64,000 nt of DNA from the NCBI GenBank assembly GCA_934176955.1, contig CAKPOS010000006.1, positions 1-64,000 on the forward strand, written 5' to 3'. The position numbers and the translations under genes were made by a program. The stretch is from an uncultured Bacilli bacterium. GTDB lineage: Bacteria; Bacillota_I; Bacilli_A; RF39; UBA660. The notes under the pieces were generated by a model. That model made no database searches. It was not told where the DNA came from and was given only the letters and a program-made list of their open reading frames with translations. Of this stretch, positions 1 to 7,901 are shown in pieces (the first letter of the stretch is position 1; each line of letters starts with the position of its first letter).

Positions 1-1182
1 TATAAGAAAAATACAGGTTGCTTTTGAGCAATTTTTAAAAAGACTTATGGGTATCACAAAAACAGGTCATACTGGTACAGTGATCCTATTCCTTTTGTGG
101 AGGCTGCTGAAATTGGAACAGAGAAAGTAATTAAGGAACATTCTACGATTGGAATTGTGGTTACTACTGATGGTTCGATTGGGGAAATTCCTAGAAATGA
201 ATATGTTAGTGCTGAAGAGACAGTTGTTAATGAATTAAAAAGTATCGGAAAGCCTTTTATTGTTGTTTTAAACTCTGTTCATCCAATGCTTCCCGAAACA
301 GAAAAGTTAGCTGAAAATTTAAAGGCAAGCTACGGTGTTCCCGTTATTCCTGTTAGTGTTGAGAATATGCAGGAGCGAGAAATGATTGGTATTTTAAAAG
401 ATGCTTTATATGAATTTCCTATTGAAGAAGTTAAAGTAAATATGCCTGAATGGATTGCTATTTTAAATCATAATCATTATTTAAAGAAAGAGTATATTAA
501 TAAAATTAGGGATAGTGTAGTAGAGATTAATAAATTAAAAGATATTGATAATATTACTGCTGGTTTTAAAGATTGTGAATATATTGAAAAGTCCTATATT
601 TCTAATGTTGATACTTCTCTTGGGGAAGTTACAATTCAACTAGATGCTCCTAATGGATTATACAATCAAATTTTAAACGATATTATTGGAACAGATATTA
701 CTTCTAAGGCTAAAATGCTATCGATGTTTCAGGAATTAAATGAAGCAAAGGTTGCTTATGATCAAATTAAAGGAGCTTTAAAGATGGTTAAACAAACGGG
801 ATATGGTATTGCTGCTCCAACACTTGCTGATATGAAGTTAGAAACTCCTGAAATTATTAAACAGGGTCCTCGTTATGGAGTTAAATTAAAAGCCAAAGCT
901 CCTTCTATTCATATGATTAAAGTAGATGTTGAGTCAACTTTTGAGCCTATTATTGGAAGTGAGTTGCAAAGTAAGGAATTAATTGAGTATTTGACTAAAG
1001 ATGCTAATAGTGAGAATATTTGGAAGAGTGAGATATTTGGTCGAAGTTTGGATGTAATTGTTCAAGAAGGCATTCAAGCTAAATTATCTATGATGCCGGA
1101 TAATATTCGATATAAACTAGGAAATACTTTAACTAAAGTAATTAATAAAGGCTCTAATAATATGATTGCCATTGTATTATAA
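1..1182 (+). CDS. spoIVA: Stage IV sporulation protein A, 3' part (5' end outside window, frame disturbed)
   Basis: SpoIVA is the ATPase that polymerises on the forespore surface and forms the base of the spore coat. From about position 70 the frame matches the family closely: the EAAEIGT and EHSTIG segments, MVKQTGYGIAAP in the middle domain, SIHMIKVDVES, and the C-terminal end IAIVL, which anchors the protein at the forespore. The N-terminal Walker domain lies left of the window. The frame is closed by TGA at 25-27, inside what should be conserved coding sequence, and part of the upstream similarity seems to sit in another frame (around 47-76). The first ATG-like start further in would remove the ATPase domain, so this is a disrupted or mis-sequenced gene rather than a short one. 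Identity is certain; integrity is doubtful. Confidence 0.9.
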
Positions 1183-1238
1183 AAAAGACTATCCATGATA
1201 CTTTTAATTAAAAAGTCATCATTTATAGTCTTTTTTTG
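1183..1238 (+). terminator. Terminator of spoIVA
   Basis: AAAAAGACTAT pairs with ATAGTCTTTTT (1225-1235) directly after the spoIVA stop codon, followed by more T residues. It faces the terminator of the minus-strand RNA at 1254-1282, so the two transcription units converge here. Confidence 0.8.
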
Positions 1239-1244
1239 TTTATA

Positions 1245-1627
1245 GAAACAAAAATCAATTAGTTCTGATAAAACTAATTGATCTGAGTTTAGAAAAAAAT
1301 TGCACCGTTTCCTAATAATCTGTATTACCTATTAGTACATTTCACTAATAAATAATACAATTAATAAAAAACTTTAAATAAACATTATCAGTGCTTACTA
1401 CAATTTCTTATCTTTTAAGTTTTCTTTCTTAAAACAATTGTTTTGCTTAGTGGTGATAAGAGTTATTCTTGATAACATTTTCTACCAATAGAAGAAAGAA
1501 GATAATCAATCAAACAGGTTTATTTGCTATACAAAGGGCAAATCACATTCACCAGTACAAATAGACTAAACTACCATACTATCCAACAAACAAATTTATG
1601 TTTAACAACTACTCTTTCTATCTAAGC
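1245..1627 (-). ncRNA. Structured non-coding RNA, copy 2 (paralogue of 54721-55086)
   Basis: No reading frame explains this stretch. Read on the minus strand it shares a core with 54721-55086: CTTAGATAG at the 5' end, TTGGTAGAAAA, CTTATC-N-CCACTAAG, GATAAGAA, and GCACTGATAATGT. The inner helices covary: AAAAC/GTTTT here against GAGAC/GTTTT there, and AAG/CTT against GAG/CTC. A hairpin at about 1379-1397 shows the loop CTGATAA (minus-strand sense, 1385-1391). The final terminator hairpin (1254-1282) shows the exact complement TTATCAG in its loop (1265-1271). A long AU hairpin lies between them. The RNA has its own promoter and ends against spoIVA. I do not recognise the family with certainty; the raiA motif RNA is one candidate to test. 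Confidence 0.8.
1254..1282 (-). terminator. Terminator hairpin of ncRNA copy 2, loop TTATCAG
   Basis: An 11-bp perfect stem (1254-1264 with 1272-1282) with a 7-nt loop, followed on the minus strand by a T-rich tail. The loop is complementary to the internal hairpin loop of the same RNA, so it may have a structural role besides termination. Confidence 0.8.
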
Positions 1628-1633
1628 AATTAT

Positions 1634-1662
1634 ATTTTATCATTAAAAACAATAATTGTCAA
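1634..1662 (-). promoter_or_regulatory. Promoter of ncRNA copy 2
   Basis: On the minus strand: TTGACA (1657-1662), 17-bp spacer, TAAAAT (1634-1639). The predicted start is near 1627, just before the CTTAGATAG shared with the other copy. Confidence 0.75.
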
Positions 1663-1763
1663 TGTTTTTTTAAAACTTTTTTTTAAAAAACATTGTTTGT
1701 TTTTTGTGTTGAAAACTTATGGTTAAACAGTTCTATTTTTCCTTATATTTTAAAGAAAAGCTA

Positions 1764-1792
1764 TTGATTTATCAAACAAATCATGATATCTT
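1764..1792 (+). promoter_or_regulatory. Probable hup promoter
   Basis: TTGATT (1764-1769), 17-bp spacer, TATCTT (1787-1792). It lies 60 bp upstream of hup and is divergent from the ncRNA promoter at 1634-1662. Confidence 0.5.
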
Positions 1793-1854
1793 ATTGATGT
1801 AAGCATAAAGAAAGTAAAACATGATGCTTATTTATAGATTATGGAGGTATAAAA

Positions 1855-2127
1855 ATGACAAAAGCTGAATTAGTAGAATTTATTGCTGAAAATGCTGATT
1901 TAACAAAAGCTGATGCTACAAGAGCTTTAGAAGCTGTAGTTGAAGGAATTACTGAAGGATTAAAAAAATCTGGTAAGGTTACTCTAGTTGGATTTGGTAC
2001 TTTTTCTGCAAAGGAAAGAGAAGCTCACACTGGTCGTAATCCACAAACTGGTGAACCAGTTGAAATTGCTGCTCGTGTAGTTCCAAGTTTTAAAGCTGGT
2101 AACAAATTAAAAGAAGCTTTAAATTAG
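1855..2127 (+). CDS. hup: DNA-binding protein HU
   Basis: HU is the dimeric nucleoid protein that bends DNA and assists origin opening and recombination. The 90-residue length, the start MTKAELVEFIA, the GFGTFS turn and the arm segment GRNPQTGEP are all typical. A GGAGG ribosome-binding site lies 8 bp before the ATG. It is a single-gene unit with its own promoter and terminator. The order spoIVA-hup is kept from other spore formers. Confidence 0.97.
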   Translation: MTKAELVEFIAENADLTKADATRALEAVVEGITEGLKKSGKVTLVGFGTFSAKEREAHTGRNPQTGEPVEIAARVVPSFKAGNKLKEALN

Positions 2128-2173
2128 TTTTTGAAGATATATATAAATAATTATTTTTTGATTAACTATTAAA

Positions 2174-2215
2174 AAATACTGATAAAGAATAAATTTCTCT
2201 GTCAGTATTTTTATT
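2174..2215. terminator. Bidirectional terminator between hup and the S24 regulator
   Basis: AAATACTGA (2174-2182) pairs with TCAGTATTT (2202-2210), with T residues after it on the plus strand and A residues before it, so it can serve both converging genes. Confidence 0.75.
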
Positions 2216-2879
2216 TCATTTCACGATATATTGCAGTAACACGACCAAGTATCATATTATTTGCTATGATATTTACATTAATAGTAGGATACTTAGGGTT
2301 CATTGCTTGTAGAATAATTCCTTTAGGATATCGATATAGTCTTCTAACTGATAAAATATTATTTTTTACTGCTATTACAATATCATCTCCATTTTTATAA
2401 TCTTCTTGTGGTTTAAAAAATATTTTGTCATTTTTAGAATAAACAGGAAACATAGAATCATCTAAAATTTTCATCGATAGTTCACAATGATTAGTAATAG
2501 ATTCATATGAAGCATTTTTATAGGTATTAATAATTTTTTCTGTTTGAGGTGTTAAATCTTTATCTTGTCTTAAACTATTCACATATTCTTTTACTAATTT
2601 TTTCTCAATTAATTTCTTTTCTTCATCTGTTATAGGTGCTTCTTTAAATACTTCATTATCTAAATTAAATATTCTGCAGATTTCAAATAAAATATCATAT
2701 GGAATATTTAATTTTCCTGTTTCATATTTATGTAATGTCTGTCTATTTTTTTGTCCATTAATTGCTTTAGATAAATCTTCTAAAGAATAATTATATTTTT
2801 CACGACCAGATCTAATTAATTCACTTACTAATGGCTTTAATTCATCACTAATTAATTCATTTTTTCTCGTTCTCATCAT
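2211..2879 (-). CDS. XRE-family regulator with LexA/S24-type C-terminal domain
   Basis: A cytoplasmic DNA-binding regulator of 222 residues. Residues ~15-75 form a Cro/CI-type helix-turn-helix (YSLEDLSKAI...RQTLHKYETGK). Residues ~125-220 form a peptidase S24 domain: the Ser motif DDSMFP places the nucleophile at Ser142, and the general-base position 37 residues later falls on Arg179 in SVRRL, where LexA and UmuD have Lys. Autocleavage is therefore questionable. No Ala-Gly cleavage pair is obvious before Ser142. It resembles CI-like or stress regulators rather than LexA, whose helix-turn-helix is different. Target genes are unknown; the neighbouring membrane-protein pair on the same strand, 17 bp upstream, is a possible operon partner. 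Confidence 0.8.
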   Translation of the reverse strand: MMRTRKNELISDELKPLVSELIRSGREKYNYSLEDLSKAINGQKNRQTLHKYETGKLNIPYDILFEICRIFNLDNEVFKEAPITDEEKKLIEKKLVKEYVNSLRQDKDLTPQTEKIINTYKNASYESITNHCELSMKILDDSMFPVYSKNDKIFFKPQEDYKNGDDIVIAVKNNILSVRRLYRYPKGIILQAMNPKYPTINVNIIANNMILGRVTAIYREMK

Positions 2880-2895
2880 ATTACTTCCTTATTTT

Positions 2896-3564
2896 TTATT
2901 GTTCTTTTATATACTTTGTAGTAATTATTGCAATTGTTCCAACAAGTCCTACCACTAAACTCACTAAGTATCTTATCATAATTATTTTTATGATGTCAAT
3001 TGGTTCTTTTATAAATGTATATGCAATTGCCCCAAAAAGAATAGAGGCTATAAATTGAATGATAATTATTGAAAATATGTTGCTAATTATAATACTATTT
3101 TTCATTCTTTTTAAGTAATAATATAACTTATTATTTAATATTAATGAATAAAGAATAGTTACTGCATTGGCAAATATTATTCTTAATGAATTATCAAATA
3201 TATTATTATATGATGCACTTGTAAATAATCCTATTCTACTGGCACTCATTTGTTTAATTAATAATAATATTATATATGATATTACCAAAATACCCACTGT
3301 TAATAAGAGATGTTTTTTAGTTTCGTCTGGACCATTTTTTTGAATAATAATATTTGAAACAATAAAAATTGTCACTAATGGTATAATACCTAAATTCATA
3401 TCATAATTATAAATGGTTATCATTTTAAAAGACATCATACAACTTAAGATAATGCTTACTATTGTGTATGCATATAATCCAACCAAATGATAGTTTTTAT
3501 AAAGAATGATTATTGCTACTGTGCAAATAATTAATTCAATAATTAATAAAGATAATGAACTCAT
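2896..3564 (-). CDS. Multi-pass membrane protein, YhhQ/queuosine-precursor-transporter-like (second of pair)
   Basis: 222 residues with about six hydrophobic segments and a short charged loop after segment three (QKNGPDETKKH). This loop, a Gly plus acidic residue followed by basic residues after a hydrophobic helix ending in Asn, resembles the YhhQ family (VUT, queuosine-precursor import), whose members are also about 220 residues. The family call is tentative because the conserved aromatic and Asp residues I would expect are not all visible. The start overlaps the end of the neighbouring paralogue by 4 bp (ATGA), so the two are translated together and may form a two-component carrier. Confidence 0.45.
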   Translation of the reverse strand: MSSLSLLIIELIICTVAIIILYKNYHLVGLYAYTIVSIILSCMMSFKMITIYNYDMNLGIIPLVTIFIVSNIIIQKNGPDETKKHLLLTVGILVISYIILLLIKQMSASRIGLFTSASYNNIFDNSLRIIFANAVTILYSLILNNKLYYYLKRMKNSIIISNIFSIIIIQFIASILFGAIAYTFIKEPIDIIKIIMIRYLVSLVVGLVGTIAIITTKYIKEQ

Positions 3565-4226
3565 TTTATCACCTTCATTTTATTTAATTTAGGAAGTATT
3601 AAAGAATATATTACTGTTATAATTAGTCCTATCATATAAGTAGATAAAGATAATTCAAGAATTGTTTTTAAAGTAAAAATATTTAAATATGATCCTAAAT
3701 AGAAAATAAGGTTATTGGCTAATCCTACAACCAAATAAGTGGTAACAGTTGTTATAAATGGTATGTCATAAAGCTTTTTTATCTTTTGATAAAGTAAAAT
3801 TAATAAAATACTAGAAAAAAATGTTGATACAGGGTAGGTAATTAATATTCTGTAATTTTCTATAAATACATTTTTCATATTAATACTGATAGAATCTGTT
3901 AATGCTTGAGTATGATAGGACATTAGAAACAAAAAAAAGGCAGTAAAAATATTAATCAAAAAGGTTAAAATTACTATTTTTTTTGTCTCTTTTTCTTTGA
4001 CGGTTTCTAATAATAAGTAAATTGATGTATACATTGTAATGTTCAATAGCACACTAGCATTAATATTAATTGTTGTTAATGTTACATACTTAAAAGATGT
4101 AATTAAAGAAAGGATTCCTGTCATAACTACAGTAATTATTAACCCTAAATTTCCCAATAATTTGGTTATGAGAAATAGAAAAATTGTTAATATAATTAAA
4201 ATTGAAAGATATATTAGTATATTCAT
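3561..4226 (-). CDS. Multi-pass membrane protein, YhhQ/queuosine-precursor-transporter-like (first of pair)
   Basis: 221 residues from the ATG at 4226, chosen because AGAAGGTGG lies just before it; the ATG at 4241 has no ribosome-binding site. It has about six transmembrane helices. The segment YLLLETVKEKETKKIV after the third helix matches the position of the YhhQ signature loop, and the C-terminal half (TYPVSTFFSSILLILLY, then a long loop and two helices) follows the same plan as the next gene. A TATAAT-like -10 lies at 4250-4255 on the minus strand, so the leader is very short and leaves no room for a preQ1 riboswitch. The function is inferred from topology and weak motif resemblance only. 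Confidence 0.45.
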   Translation of the reverse strand: MNILIYLSILIILTIFLFLITKLLGNLGLIITVVMTGILSLITSFKYVTLTTININASVLLNITMYTSIYLLLETVKEKETKKIVILTFLINIFTAFFLFLMSYHTQALTDSISINMKNVFIENYRILITYPVSTFFSSILLILLYQKIKKLYDIPFITTVTTYLVVGLANNLIFYLGSYLNIFTLKTILELSLSTYMIGLIITVIYSLILPKLNKMKVIK

Positions 4227-4394
4227 ATGCCACCTTCTCATCTATGATAATTATAACATATTTTTTGAATATACAAAAGCTTTTTTAAATGTACTTAGAA
4301 ACGTAACTTATTAATAAAGAGATTGAAAGTTCAGTATTTTAATTGAAAAAAATAACGAGATAAATAATTAAATATTCCCTACAATAATCATTAT

Positions 4395-5465
4395 CTATTT
4401 CATTTGATTTTTCTTTTCATGAAGCATGTCATAAAATGCTTCTATTCTAGTATCTATTGCTACGTCGCTAGTTTGAGAGTCAAAACTAAAATATATCATT
4501 GGAATTTCATAATCGTTACTTATTTTTTCTAAAATACTCATTGCATTTAATTCTGGCGTGCATCCAAAGCTTTTAATATGAACTATACCATCATATTTTT
4601 TCTTAGCAAGTTCTAGTGATAAAACAACACTTTCTGTTGCATCTGCTCCTAAATGATATTTTAAATATTTTTTCCCCTTTTTTAGAAGTTTTTTGATGTT
4701 ATATTTTTTTTGAAATAGTAGATAAGTTAATGTTGTATAACGGTGAACTTCTATACCATAAGAAGCTAGTTTTAACTCTATATTATTACTAGAAAATGGT
4801 TCCATAATAGAGTATAGTTCTCCAACTAGCCCTATTTTGATGCAATTGTTTGGCTTTTCAACTGGAAGTTTTTTATAGTTTTTTTTATATTTAAAGTATA
4901 ATTTTATTAAAGAAAAAGGAGTATGTTTTTTTCTACTTAATTCTTTTAAAAATTTATTTTGTGTATTTAAAAAACTATTTTTTTCTTTTTCAAATCCTAA
5001 ATTTTCTCTGGGATATTTTGATAGTTTATCCATTGTTATTATCATTATAATTGTATTTATTGCAAAATAAGTGAAGCTGAAAACATTTAATTTAGGATTT
5101 TCTTTCTTTGCAAATTGATAAATTTTTGGAATTGAAACTCGGTTGTTTTCAATAAAATTGATTAATGTAAATTTATATCCCAAATCTTTTAAAATTTGTT
5201 CTTGTAATTCTGCATAATAACCGTAACGGCAACCACCTCCGGCTTGTAAAATAACATTTGCCCCTAAATCTAGACCTTCAATAAAATTGCCTAGATTATA
5301 CTTGAATGGCATACAAACATAATCTGGAGAATATTTACTTCCTAATTCAATTGTTTTCTTTGTAATTTTTGGAGGAATAATAATTTCCTTTTTAGTGATA
5401 TTTTCAAGAAGATAGTTTACTGGAATATAATAAAAACCCATATGTGGAAAAGTTATTTTATTCAT
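4395..5465 (-). CDS. 2-hydroxyacyl-CoA dehydratase-like protein (HgdB/DUF2229 type), subunit 1
   Basis: 356 residues. The sequence has the layout of 2-hydroxyglutaryl-CoA dehydratase D-component relatives fused in many Firmicutes to an activase: the Cys-containing segments DYVCMPFKYNLG (~residue 50), GGGCRYGYYAE (~97) and SFGCTPELNA (~303), probably ligands of a [4Fe-4S] cluster, and the C-terminal DTRIEAFYDML. The family couples iron-sulphur clusters to radical reactions, but stand-alone pairs like this have no established substrate. It overlaps the next gene by 1 bp, so the two proteins are very likely a complex. No activase ATPase (ASKHA domain) is visible in the window. Confidence 0.75.
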   Translation of the reverse strand: MNKITFPHMGFYYIPVNYLLENITKKEIIIPPKITKKTIELGSKYSPDYVCMPFKYNLGNFIEGLDLGANVILQAGGGCRYGYYAELQEQILKDLGYKFTLINFIENNRVSIPKIYQFAKKENPKLNVFSFTYFAINTIIMIITMDKLSKYPRENLGFEKEKNSFLNTQNKFLKELSRKKHTPFSLIKLYFKYKKNYKKLPVEKPNNCIKIGLVGELYSIMEPFSSNNIELKLASYGIEVHRYTTLTYLLFQKKYNIKKLLKKGKKYLKYHLGADATESVVLSLELAKKKYDGIVHIKSFGCTPELNAMSILEKISNDYEIPMIYFSFDSQTSDVAIDTRIEAFYDMLHEKKNQMK

Positions 5466-6379
5466 TATTTTTTTCTCCTCTCATTTATAATATCAATGAA
5501 ACTTTCTATTCTTGTTTCTAGTCCTGTTGTTGATGTCTGCTCATCAACTAAAATATTTGTTACTGGAAGATTGGAAATTTTTCTTAACATTAATTCATTT
5601 ACTAAAGAATCTGGACCACAAGGAAACGTTGTTAAAAATATTATTCCATCAACAGAATACTGATAATATTCAATGGCTCCTATTAATTCTTTAGAGTATG
5701 TCCAATATAGAGTAGGAGATAAATTCTTTGCATACATTTTTGCTATTTTGTGATTTAATAAATTTGCATATATTATTTCTATTCCCATTTGTTCTAATTT
5801 TTTTATAATGGGAATACCTATATAATTATCATATACATTATATGGATGAGAAACTAATAAAATTTTTGGTTTACTAGTATTTAAGTTTTGTGTTTGTAGT
5901 TGTAATTGTTCTTTCCAATATTTAGCATCACATTTTTTTGCTTTTAAATAAGAAGTTATGATTCTGAATGGATTTTTTGTTATTTTTAGTCCTAAGTTAA
6001 AATAAGTTATGATTTTGAATGGTTGCTTTGTTAATTCTACATTGTAGTCTAAGATTTTTGTATCAGGAAACAAATTTTTTATAATGTCATATGTTGCATT
6101 AAATTTTACACATACTTGTTCATTTTTTCCATAATTATATACTCTTGGAACAAGGATATAATCACATTTTTTTTGAAGTGATGCAACATGTCCAAGATAT
6201 ATTTTTGAGGAAAGGCAAGATTCATCAATTGATAATCTTTTCCCTTGTTCAATTGTTTCTTTTGTAGTCGATGAACTGATAAGTACTTTACAACCTAAAT
6301 TACTAAAAAAATTTTCCCAAAGGATATGATATCTATAATATAAATATGCCTTTGGAATGCCGATAGTTATTGTTTTCAT
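5465..6379 (-). CDS. 2-hydroxyacyl-CoA dehydratase-like protein (HgdB/DUF2229 type), subunit 2
   Basis: 304 residues, paralogous in plan to the following gene: an N-terminal GIPKAYLYYRY segment, Cys in DESCLSSKIYLGH (~residue 54), Cys in TFPCGPDS (~253) and the C-terminal ending TGLETRIESFIDII, which parallels DTRIEAFYDML of its partner. A cluster ligand role for the Cys residues is inferred from the family. The start is opposite the divergent gene at 6476, so a shared intergenic control region is likely. A role in an electron-dependent dehydration or a maturation step is possible; I cannot name a substrate. Confidence 0.75.
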   Translation of the reverse strand: MKTITIGIPKAYLYYRYHILWENFFSNLGCKVLISSSTTKETIEQGKRLSIDESCLSSKIYLGHVASLQKKCDYILVPRVYNYGKNEQVCVKFNATYDIIKNLFPDTKILDYNVELTKQPFKIITYFNLGLKITKNPFRIITSYLKAKKCDAKYWKEQLQLQTQNLNTSKPKILLVSHPYNVYDNYIGIPIIKKLEQMGIEIIYANLLNHKIAKMYAKNLSPTLYWTYSKELIGAIEYYQYSVDGIIFLTTFPCGPDSLVNELMLRKISNLPVTNILVDEQTSTTGLETRIESFIDIINERRKK

Positions 6380-6424
6380 TTGATTTCACCTAATAAAGTT
6401 TATGTTCATTTTTATCCTTTATTC

Positions 6425-6453
6425 TTGATTTTTTTGTGGTTAATCTTTATAAT
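6425..6453 (+). promoter_or_regulatory. Promoter of the gene at 6476
   Basis: TTGATT (6425-6430), 17-bp spacer, TATAAT (6448-6453). The transcript would start about 15 bp before the ribosome-binding site of the HipA-like gene. Confidence 0.7.
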
Positions 6454-6475
6454 AATCGCTAGAGAGAAGGACACT

Positions 6476-7291
6476 ATGAAATTTAACGAAAACAGTAAGA
6501 TTATTCCATTGAAAAAACTTGAATTGAGTGATGAAGAAATTAGAAGTTTATATATTCCAAAGAAGTATGATTCTATTAAAGAGTCTATTACATGTTATCA
6601 AAAAGAATATTATTATTATAAATCTGTTACTGCTAATTTACTAATTAACGAATTGCTGGGTAGTTATTTGGCAAAAAAAGTTGGTTTGGATACTGTAGAT
6701 TATAAAATTGGAGAAATGCAAAATCAAATATATGTTTTGTCTAAAATTTTTTATGAACCCGATTATAGTTATTCAGATTTTAGAAGTTACTATGGGGAAA
6801 TACAATTTTTAGATTTAAGCTTTTATCAAACTTTAATGTCATTTTTTTACCTTAGTGAATTTGAATTATTAAATAAAATAAAATCTTCTGAATTAGTAAA
6901 AAGTATTTTAAAACTAACTGCTTTAGATTTAAAAATGGGACAATTTGATCGACATAATAAAAATCTTCTATTAAAAATTAATCAAAATAATGATGTTAAT
7001 TTAGTTTCTCAATTTGATTATGGTGGATCTTATCCTATAAAAGGTACTCCTTATTTAATCTATGATAATCCTGCTATTATTTTAAGAAAAAATAAAAAAA
7101 GTTTATTAGCTTTTTCAGAAAGCTTTCCAGAATTTGTAGATTATGTTTCACTTCTATACCATATTCCGATAGATGATGCAATGAAAGATATTGAAAATGA
7201 AAAGTTAATTGAATTTGATTCCGAAGAAATGTATTTTTATCAAAAACAAGATATCGAAAATAATAAAATTTTAAGAAAAATATTATATTAA
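6476..7291 (+). CDS. HipA-like / kinase-fold protein, function unknown
   Basis: 271 residues. The start at 6476 is chosen because AGAGAAGG lies 5 bp before this ATG and a strong promoter ends just upstream; the frame is open 32 codons further, but that part overlaps the promoter. The region ~155-195 has the catalytic signature of HipA-type and related kinases: an Asp-Arg-His-Asn-Lys-Asn cluster (QFDRHNKNLL) followed 16 residues later by QFDYGGSYP, the metal-binding Asp position. No HipB-like partner lies next to it, so it is not an obvious toxin-antitoxin pair. It is a lone monocistronic gene divergent from the dehydratase-like pair. A protein kinase role is inferred from these motifs alone. 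Confidence 0.55.
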   Translation: MKFNENSKIIPLKKLELSDEEIRSLYIPKKYDSIKESITCYQKEYYYYKSVTANLLINELLGSYLAKKVGLDTVDYKIGEMQNQIYVLSKIFYEPDYSYSDFRSYYGEIQFLDLSFYQTLMSFFYLSEFELLNKIKSSELVKSILKLTALDLKMGQFDRHNKNLLLKINQNNDVNLVSQFDYGGSYPIKGTPYLIYDNPAIILRKNKKSLLAFSESFPEFVDYVSLLYHIPIDDAMKDIENEKLIEFDSEEMYFYQKQDIENNKILRKILY

Positions 7292-7320
7292 ATAGGAGTT
7301 TTAGCAATTTATAAAATTTT

Positions 7321-7350
7321 AAACCCACATTGAAATTTCAATGTGGGTTT
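7321..7350. terminator. Perfect 30-bp palindrome, probable bidirectional terminator
   Basis: A 15-bp inverted repeat with no spacer (AAACCCACATTGAAA and its complement) lies between the convergent HipA-like gene and rpoE. Flanking T-tracts are weak, so an operator function cannot be excluded. Confidence 0.6.
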
Positions 7351-7450
7351 CGTTACTTTAATACAACTTCAAAGCTTTTTTATATAGTTGAAGTGATTGC
7401 TAATAATTAAATTGATATTTTGTTAAACTATAGTATTTTTTTATCATATT

Positions 7451-7891
7451 TTATTCTTCTAAATCATCATCATCAACAATTGTTAAATCTGCTAAATCAT
7501 CATCAGTGTCATCATCTAAATAATTATCATCATCTATACTATCTATATCATTTGTTTCTTGTTCATCAGCTTCTAAGTCATCAGAATTAGATTCTGTTTC
7601 TTCTGCTGTATCATCTTCTAAATCTTCAATAGAAACTTTAACTTTATGATTTGATTTTAAATCCCATGTTCCATCCTCTAATAGAATAAATTCTTTTGAA
7701 GTAGTTAGTGATTCAAAAAAATCTGCTATTTTATCTACATATTCTTGGTCAGATAAATCAAGTAATTTACAAATTTCTTTAAATAAATCTGCTGTAGTTT
7801 TAGTTATTTTATTTTCCTCTAAATACATTTTTGCTATTTCTTTATATGATAATAATTCTAATTCATTTTTAGATATATTATTTAATTTCAT
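7451..7891 (-). CDS. rpoE: DNA-directed RNA polymerase delta subunit
   Basis: Delta speeds recycling of RNA polymerase and tunes promoter choice in Bacilli. Residues ~10-90 form the HARE-HTH domain (SYKEIAKMYLEE, FESLTTSKEFILLEDGTWDL). Residues ~95-146 are an acidic tail almost purely of Asp, Glu, Ser and Thr, as in the family. The 146-residue length is normal. It lies 11 bp after argS and is probably the last gene of a ywiB-argS-rpoE operon; B. subtilis keeps ywiB and argS next to rpoE as well. Presence of delta supports placement in Bacilli or their wall-less relatives. Confidence 0.93.
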   Translation of the reverse strand: MKLNNISKNELELLSYKEIAKMYLEENKITKTTADLFKEICKLLDLSDQEYVDKIADFFESLTTSKEFILLEDGTWDLKSNHKVKVSIEDLEDDTAEETESNSDDLEADEQETNDIDSIDDDNYLDDDTDDDLADLTIVDDDDLEE

Positions 7892-7901
7892 TATAATCCT
7901 C

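Noticed and set aside
4039..4314. Plus-strand frame opposite the first YhhQ-like gene
   Set aside because: No ribosome-binding site and fully antisense to a membrane protein, which produces hydrophobic shadow frames.
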